From Odocoileus virginianus (lineage: Eukaryota > Chordata > Mammalia > Artiodactyla > Cervidae): a stretch of DNA of 64,000 nucleotides. Below the pieces are notes generated by a model. It was not told the DNA's origin, did no database searches, and saw only the letters and a list, made by a program, of their open reading frames with translations. This document shows, piece after piece, positions 58,968 through 64,000 of the stretch. The position numbers and the translations under genes were made by a program. Where the stretch lies: positions 10,361,843 to 10,425,842 of the forward strand of contig NC_069686.1 of assembly GCF_023699985.2 (NCBI RefSeq), given 5' to 3'. Positions within the stretch are counted from its first letter, which is position 1, and each line of letters begins with the position of its first letter.

Positions 58968-61256
58968 ATGTGCACACACATGCAAATAGAAGACACAATT
59001 AGCAAAGAGATTGCCATGCACACTATCTAAATGCATATATTTAGTAAACATTTGTTGAAGGAATAACTCTTGTCATGCACAATATATTTTAGAAACACAA
59101 AAGCATGTCTCTCAAATATGACATGCCTGAGTAAAGGGATTATTTTCACAAAGCCCCCATTAATGAAACAGAGAAACATGAGAATACAAAGAAGACCGCA
59201 ATTCCTTGGGAATCTTTAACATTTTTTGCTCTGTTCCTTCATTCATTACACACTTAGTGAATGTCTATTACACAATTAGTGATTGTCTGTTGCACAACCA
59301 GCAACAATCCTTTACAAGATAAGCTATACAATAGCCTTTGGCTAAATGCAATAGAACTGTAACCAATCAATTCAACTGTCAATGTGTAGTTGAAGTCTAC
59401 CTTCTTTTATCTTTTTATAGCTCTTACCTTTAATGTAGGTGCCATGGTCAGTATACTAAACTCCGTTATGGGGAAGAAGGAAATGGTTTGGCAGATTATT
59501 TACGGCTGCACATAGGCAAGTATATGCATGCTTAGCAAGAAATCTATGATTTAAACTGACATCTCTTTTTTTCCTGTCTCAAATGCTTAAAAAGGAACAG
59601 ACACTAGATTTTTCAGTGTTAAGGTAAGCAAAATATCAGTTCACTCTATTTAGATAAGTCTTGATAATGAAATTGCTAATATCTTTAGTTTATTATTATT
59701 TTAGTTAGTTTTCTTTCCTTTCATTAACTTGTTTTCACAGTAGACATTTTTTTTGAAGGATAAATCTGTGTACTATTATAGCCAGAGGGGCATTTAAGAT
59801 ACTGCTTTGCACCTGGGAAACCCATTTAATTACTGGAGCTGTCAAAATGTTTTATTGTAAACAGCTTTTCTGATAGGTCCTGTTTCCCTCCTATGAACTA
59901 TCTTTCCCAGAAGATGGTTGTCTTTTTCAGAGGAGCTTAAAGTACAGGTGTCATAATTTAGAGGAATGAAGTTTTTATGTCTGAAAATACCCCATCCTTC
60001 TTCTCATGTCCAATTGAGAAATATTGCATGTTCATTTTTTCTAGTTTATGTGCATCATGAGACACTATCAAATTTAGAAAAATTTAAAAATTAAGTAGAA
60101 CAAACTGTCTAAACTACAGGTAAAGTAAGGCTTTATCTGAGATGGAAAAATAAGATATTTGAAGTTGTATAGAACCATTAAATCTATTTAGTATGAATCT
60201 AACAACATAAAAAGAGATCTAGATGTTATAAGATTTATAATTCATTTAAATACATTGAATATCACATAAACTCACAAACCAAAGAGCTTCTGTAATACAC
60301 AGATGTCTTTTCACACAACACAGCTGAGATTAAGGAGCTTTTGTCTTGTCTGGGTTTTGATTGTGCATAACATTCCAAGTCTGTTAAATCCTTTCTTGCT
60401 TTTTGGAAAACTTAGTCTAACTCCAGGGCATGCCTTGGCTTGGTGTATCAAGAGAATTAACATCTAAGGAAAGTTTTTCTCCTTTATGCAGAAGGCAGGG
60501 TTCCAATTTAAGTGCCACTGAGTCGCAATTCTGAAGTTTCTCATATAAATGCAAGGGTGGTTGGTTAGGTGGAGAAATCCAATAAGAACTCTATTGTGAA
60601 TCTTTGAAGATTATTTGCAACTAGTGGCCAAAATTAGAAAATGATTATTAGCACAATCAGTAAATTAAGGTCCTAGTCACAGTCCTATTGTGATAGATCC
60701 TGTCAGGTGAGTGTATTATATGTTTTTCTCTCCCTGGGCCTGTCCTATGTAAGTTGGGCCAGCCAGGAGTGCTGTTTGTTTTACCTGAGGTTCTCACTCC
60801 GGTCCTCGGACCTTCCTTTGATCTATTTTCTCGGGCTTTTCCCTTCCAGGTCTTTTAGCCACCACCATTCTGGACTCCTTTTCCCTATTCTAACTACCTA
60901 ACAATCCTACATGACACTGATATGTCATGTGAAAATATGGACTGAATCTAATGATTCCTATGAAATATGTGTGCAATTCACACAAGTTATCTCTTATTAT
61001 GGGATAGGATAACCCATAACCTAAGGAGACTCCAAGTGCACTTAATATATTAAAATAGTTCTGACTAGAACTATAAACTCAATCTTAAATAATGGAGTTG
61101 TTAATAGCTCTTCTCCACTAATAGTCAAACATTCACACATTTTTCCATGTAAATGTGGGCAATTCTATGCTGTTAGCACAGTTTAAAAAATATAACATCA
61201 TGTGCTCAAAGATACTAGCTTGGAACTCTACAACACAGCACATGGGCTTGCTCCCT
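58968..61256. other. No gene recognised
   Basis: 2.3 kb without a recognised repeat. The part near 60690-60900 is pyrimidine-rich, with a 64-codon frame (60707-60901) that has a hydrophobic character but no family match. Confidence 0.5.
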
Positions 61257-61352
61257 ACTCTATCTAGCCTCTATCTAGCTATCTAGCTATCTATCTATCT
61301 ACTATCTATCTACTATCTATCTATTTATCTATCTACTCTATCTATCTATTAC
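61257..61352. repeat. (TATC)n tetranucleotide microsatellite
   Basis: Compound array of CTAT/TAGC units over about 96 bp, interrupted several times. Likely variable in length. Confidence 0.95.
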
Positions 61353-61716
61353 TCAGCCCGTATATCAATGCATACACTCTCACACACACTTTTTCTTGCT
61401 GTTTCAAGAATTAGGATTACAGTCTTTACAATTCAGGTTCTAACTGTTCAAAGAGCCAAAAATTTTCCAAAGATATAGAAAAGTTGGAAGATGTGTAAAA
61501 CATTCAAGAGCCAGAACAGACAAAAACAAATAAGAGAAAGTAATGGGCCAAAGTCTGTAGACCAGTAGTTTTCAATTCAATACACAATAGAATTACCTGA
61601 GAGTGTTGAAACAAATGCCCTTTCCTACACTCTACCTGTAACATTTCTGATTTAATTTGTCAGGGGGCGGGGGGCCCAGGACACAAGTCTTATTTATATG
61701 TCTCAAGTGAATCTGG
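61353..61716. other. No gene recognised
   Basis: Unrecognised DNA with a G-run of the gggggcgggggg type near 61663-61674. Confidence 0.5.
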
Positions 61717-61928
61717 GCTTCCTAACAGCTCAGTGGGTAAAGAATCCACATGTGATGCAGGAGACACAGGAGGTGTGGGTTTGATCTCTGGATTAGAAAG
61801 ATCCCCTGGAGAGGAAAACCCACTCCAATATTCTTGCCTGAAAAATCATAGACAGAGGAGCCTGGTGGGCTATAGTCCATGGGGTCACAAAGAGTTGGAC
61901 ACAACTGAGTGACCGAGGACGCACAAGC
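61717..61928 (+). mobile_element. Bov-tA SINE
   Basis: Sense SINE with a diverged head ('gggcttcctaacagctcag') and the end 'gagttggacacaactgagtgacc...gcacaagcag'. Somewhat degraded; no clear target-site duplication. Confidence 0.93.
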
Positions 61929-62056
61929 AGGTGAAACTAAAGTGAAGTTAGTCTTGAGGATTTCAGATGTAGATCATGGAGAAGTAATACTAGAGTGGTT
62001 GGGTAACAGGATGTCTGGTTAAGTTTGAATTTCTGATAAACAATGTATAATCATTT

Positions 62057-62477
62057 CTTTTTAAATTTCTTTTTTATCATCTTTTTCTTTTAAGCAGAGG
62101 ACAATTGCTTTACAATATGGTGTTGGTTTCTGCCATAAATCAACATGAATCAGCCACAGGGACACAGAAGTCACCTCGCTCCTGAACCCTACTCCCACCC
62201 CATCCCGCCTCTCTCGGATGTCACAGAGCACTGGGTTGAGCTCCCTGTGTCACATGGCAAATTCCCACTTGCTGTCTATTTTGCATATGGTAATGTATAT
62301 GTGTCCATGCTATTCTCTCAGTTTGCCCCACCCTCTGCTTCCCCCACTGTTTCCACAAGTCTGTTCTCTATGTCTGCGTCTCCACTGCTGCCCTGCAAAT
62401 AGGTTCTTCAGTACCATCTTTCTAGTTTCCATTGTCTTTCTCTTTCTGACATACTTCACTCTGTATAACAGGCTCTA
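62057..62477 (-). mobile_element. L1 3' end, ruminant type
   Basis: Antisense bovine-type L1 3' end: 'ttgctttacaatatggtgttggtttctgccata' near 62106, 'cacatggcaaattccc', 'catatggtaatgtatatgtgtcc' near 62284, 'cttcactctgtataacaggctc' near 62453. It belongs with the inverted tip at 62478. Confidence 0.95.
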
Positions 62478-62536
62478 GGGAATATTACTCAGCTATAAAA
62501 CAAACACATTTGAGTCATTCTTAACGAAGTGGATGC
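62478..62536 (+). mobile_element. Inverted 5' tip of the L1 at 62057-62477
   Basis: Sense L1 from just upstream, in element order, of the antisense part ('ggaatattactcagctataaaacaaacac'). The imperfect duplication acaatgtataatcattt (62040-62056) and acagtgtatgatctttt (62537-62553), 14 of 17 identical, encloses both parts. Confidence 0.85.
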
Positions 62537-62607
62537 ACAGTGTATGATCTTTTAATACAATAGTATGTCCAAAAATATTATATGGGGCATACACTAAAAA
62601 GAAAGGA

Positions 62608-62815
62608 GGCTTCCCTGGTGGTCAGATGGTAAAGAGTCTGCCTGCAGTGTGGGAGACCAGGGTTCGATCCCTGGGTCGGGAAGATCCCCTGGAGAAGGAA
62701 ATGGCAACCCACTCCAGTTTTCTTGCCTGGAGAATCCCATGGATGGAGGAGCCTGGCAGGCTACAGTCCATGGGGTCGCAAAGAGCCAGACACGACTGAG
62801 CGACTTTACTCACTC
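62608..62815 (+). mobile_element. Bov-tA2 SINE, young-looking
   Basis: Close to consensus from head ('ggcttccctggtggtcag') to end ('gacacgactgagcgacttt'), with B box 'ggttcgatccc' at 62661. Flanking acactaaaaa repeats lie at 62591-62600 and 62816-62825. Confidence 0.96.
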
Positions 62816-62825
62816 ACACTAAAAA

Positions 62826-64000
62826 ATGACTTGTCATTTTTCTGGACTTCACATTTAACTGGGGTTCTTTTATTTGTATATATTAAAGTGTAAGAAGAGA
62901 TTTATCTTTAAATTCTGGTAGTTGGAAGAAAGTGGCCTGACATTTTTCCTAACAGAAGGAAATGGACTAGCATAATTCCTAAATGAAAAATGTTATTTTC
63001 CTGATAGTGCTGGGCTTCAGCAGAGAAGTGATGGAATCAAGTGAGTGATGGAATCACATTAAGACTGAAATCATCTGAGTGGAGCAAATGGCAATTTTTA
63101 TTTTAATTCTTTCTGTGCCAAAGCTTCCCAATCCTAGAGAATCTGAGCAAAGAGAATTTAGGAAAGTTAAAAGGTCAATAGACACCCCAATACCCACATC
63201 TTGTTCTTAATCAATCAATCATCCCTGCAAATGCTTTGGATAAAACATACAATTTGAAAATAAAACAAAGCAAAGGAAATTAATATTAGATGAGAAATGT
63301 TGCACAAATTCCACAATGCGATGTGGAATGCCAGAGTGCTTGTCTGAACCATATGGGTGTGTATGTGTGCAGTGAACAGAGGAGGACTTTTACCCAAGTG
63401 TGGTCATTGCAACTGACCCAAGACAGGAATGCTTTATATACTACCATTCCAAAGTCTTGTCTAAGATATAATCATTTTGATGTGAAAAGAGCAAGGCCAA
63501 GGATGACTGCTCATGAAGAAGAGAAAGAGGAAGATCACTACAGCTTTACTTCTATGCCTGGGAAAGAGAAAAAAAAAAATGTTTCCCCCTCCTCACCAAC
63601 ATCTCGGGGCCAGGAGAAAGTCACCCTGGGTTGACCTAGAGAGTTCCATAACAGAAGAGACTGCATTGTCTGATGTTCCCCTACAATTTTCTGCAGTATG
63701 TCTCTACTTCTTTCCTGTCTGCTGATTTTTTTTAAACTTGGCCTGCTTCTAATGTTGGTTTCTTTTCTATTATATGAAGGGTTAAAGCTGCTACGTTTTC
63801 TGCTCCTTTCTCTTACTTTCTTCTAGAATTCTTATTCTAACTAAAAGATCAAAAACTGAATTTTAAGCTGATTTTATTCCTCACTGAGTTTGAGATTTTT
63901 CTTTCAAAGCCCCGACAATAGTTATCAGTTCATATGACAAATTCAGAAGGCTTTTCACCTTCACCAGGCTACTCCCTCTGCTTTTGTGCAAACCTGGATC
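62826..64000. other. No gene recognised
   Basis: AT-rich DNA. A 114-codon frame at 63290-63634 and a shorter overlapping one at 63513-63725 are Lys/Glu-rich at the A-rich part and show no domain; an A-run lies at 63570-63580. Confidence 0.5.

Noticed and set aside
62145..62478. Two overlapping frames of about 85 codons
   Set aside because: They are antisense to an L1 3' UTR.
63290..63634. 114-codon Lys/Glu-rich frame
   Set aside because: Composition follows an A-rich tract; no domain and no start or splice context.
1..64000. CRISPR arrays, phage, plasmid or operon features
   Set aside because: The DNA is mammalian; the only tandem arrays are microsatellites, and the repeats are dispersed SINEs and LINEs.

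Overview
This window is non-coding nuclear DNA from a ruminant (cattle, sheep, goat or a close relative; the sequence does not decide which). The evidence is the repeat content: many BovB (RTE-type) LINE copies, tRNA-derived Bov-tA and Bov-A2 SINEs, and L1 copies with the 3' end typical of bovine L1, over a background of older mammalian fossils (MIR, L2, MLT1-type LTRs, hAT/Charlie-type MERs, Tigger1). No protein-coding exon, host RNA gene, CRISPR array or bacterial-style operon was recognised. Family names are from memory of consensus sequences, so subfamily labels and edges (about +/-10-30 bp) are approximate.

Layout: 0-7 kb holds a BovB endonuclease fragment, L1 and Bov-tA pieces, two MIRs, a MER5A-like element and two MLT1-type LTRs. 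A 2.8 kb L1 with an inverted tip fills 7.4-10.2 kb. Two complex BovB regions follow (10.3-12.2 and 15.4-18.9 kb), the second in an order that simple retrotransposition does not produce. A decayed Tigger1 transposase copy (19.4-21.3 kb) is split by a SINE. From 22 to 39 kb the DNA is mostly unrecognised AT-rich sequence with scattered SINEs, an L2, two LTRs and small LINE tips. A 2.6 kb BovB lies inside an L1 at 39.9-42.6 kb. A BovB at 45.3-47.8 kb carries the two longest coherent frames: an endonuclease frame on the minus strand and a 369-codon reverse transcriptase frame on the plus strand, pointing away from an inversion point. An L1 at 55.3-58.3 kb contains three younger insertions. The last 6 kb is mostly unrecognised, with a tetranucleotide repeat, an inverted-tip L1 and two SINEs.

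The elements do not work together as a system. Each autonomous copy is truncated, frameshifted or has lost catalytic residues. The most notable pattern is structural: six LINE copies (three L1, three BovB) show an inverted 5' segment joined to a forward 3' segment, the arrangement expected from twin priming; target-site duplications support three of these as single insertions. The nested insertions also give a readable relative chronology.
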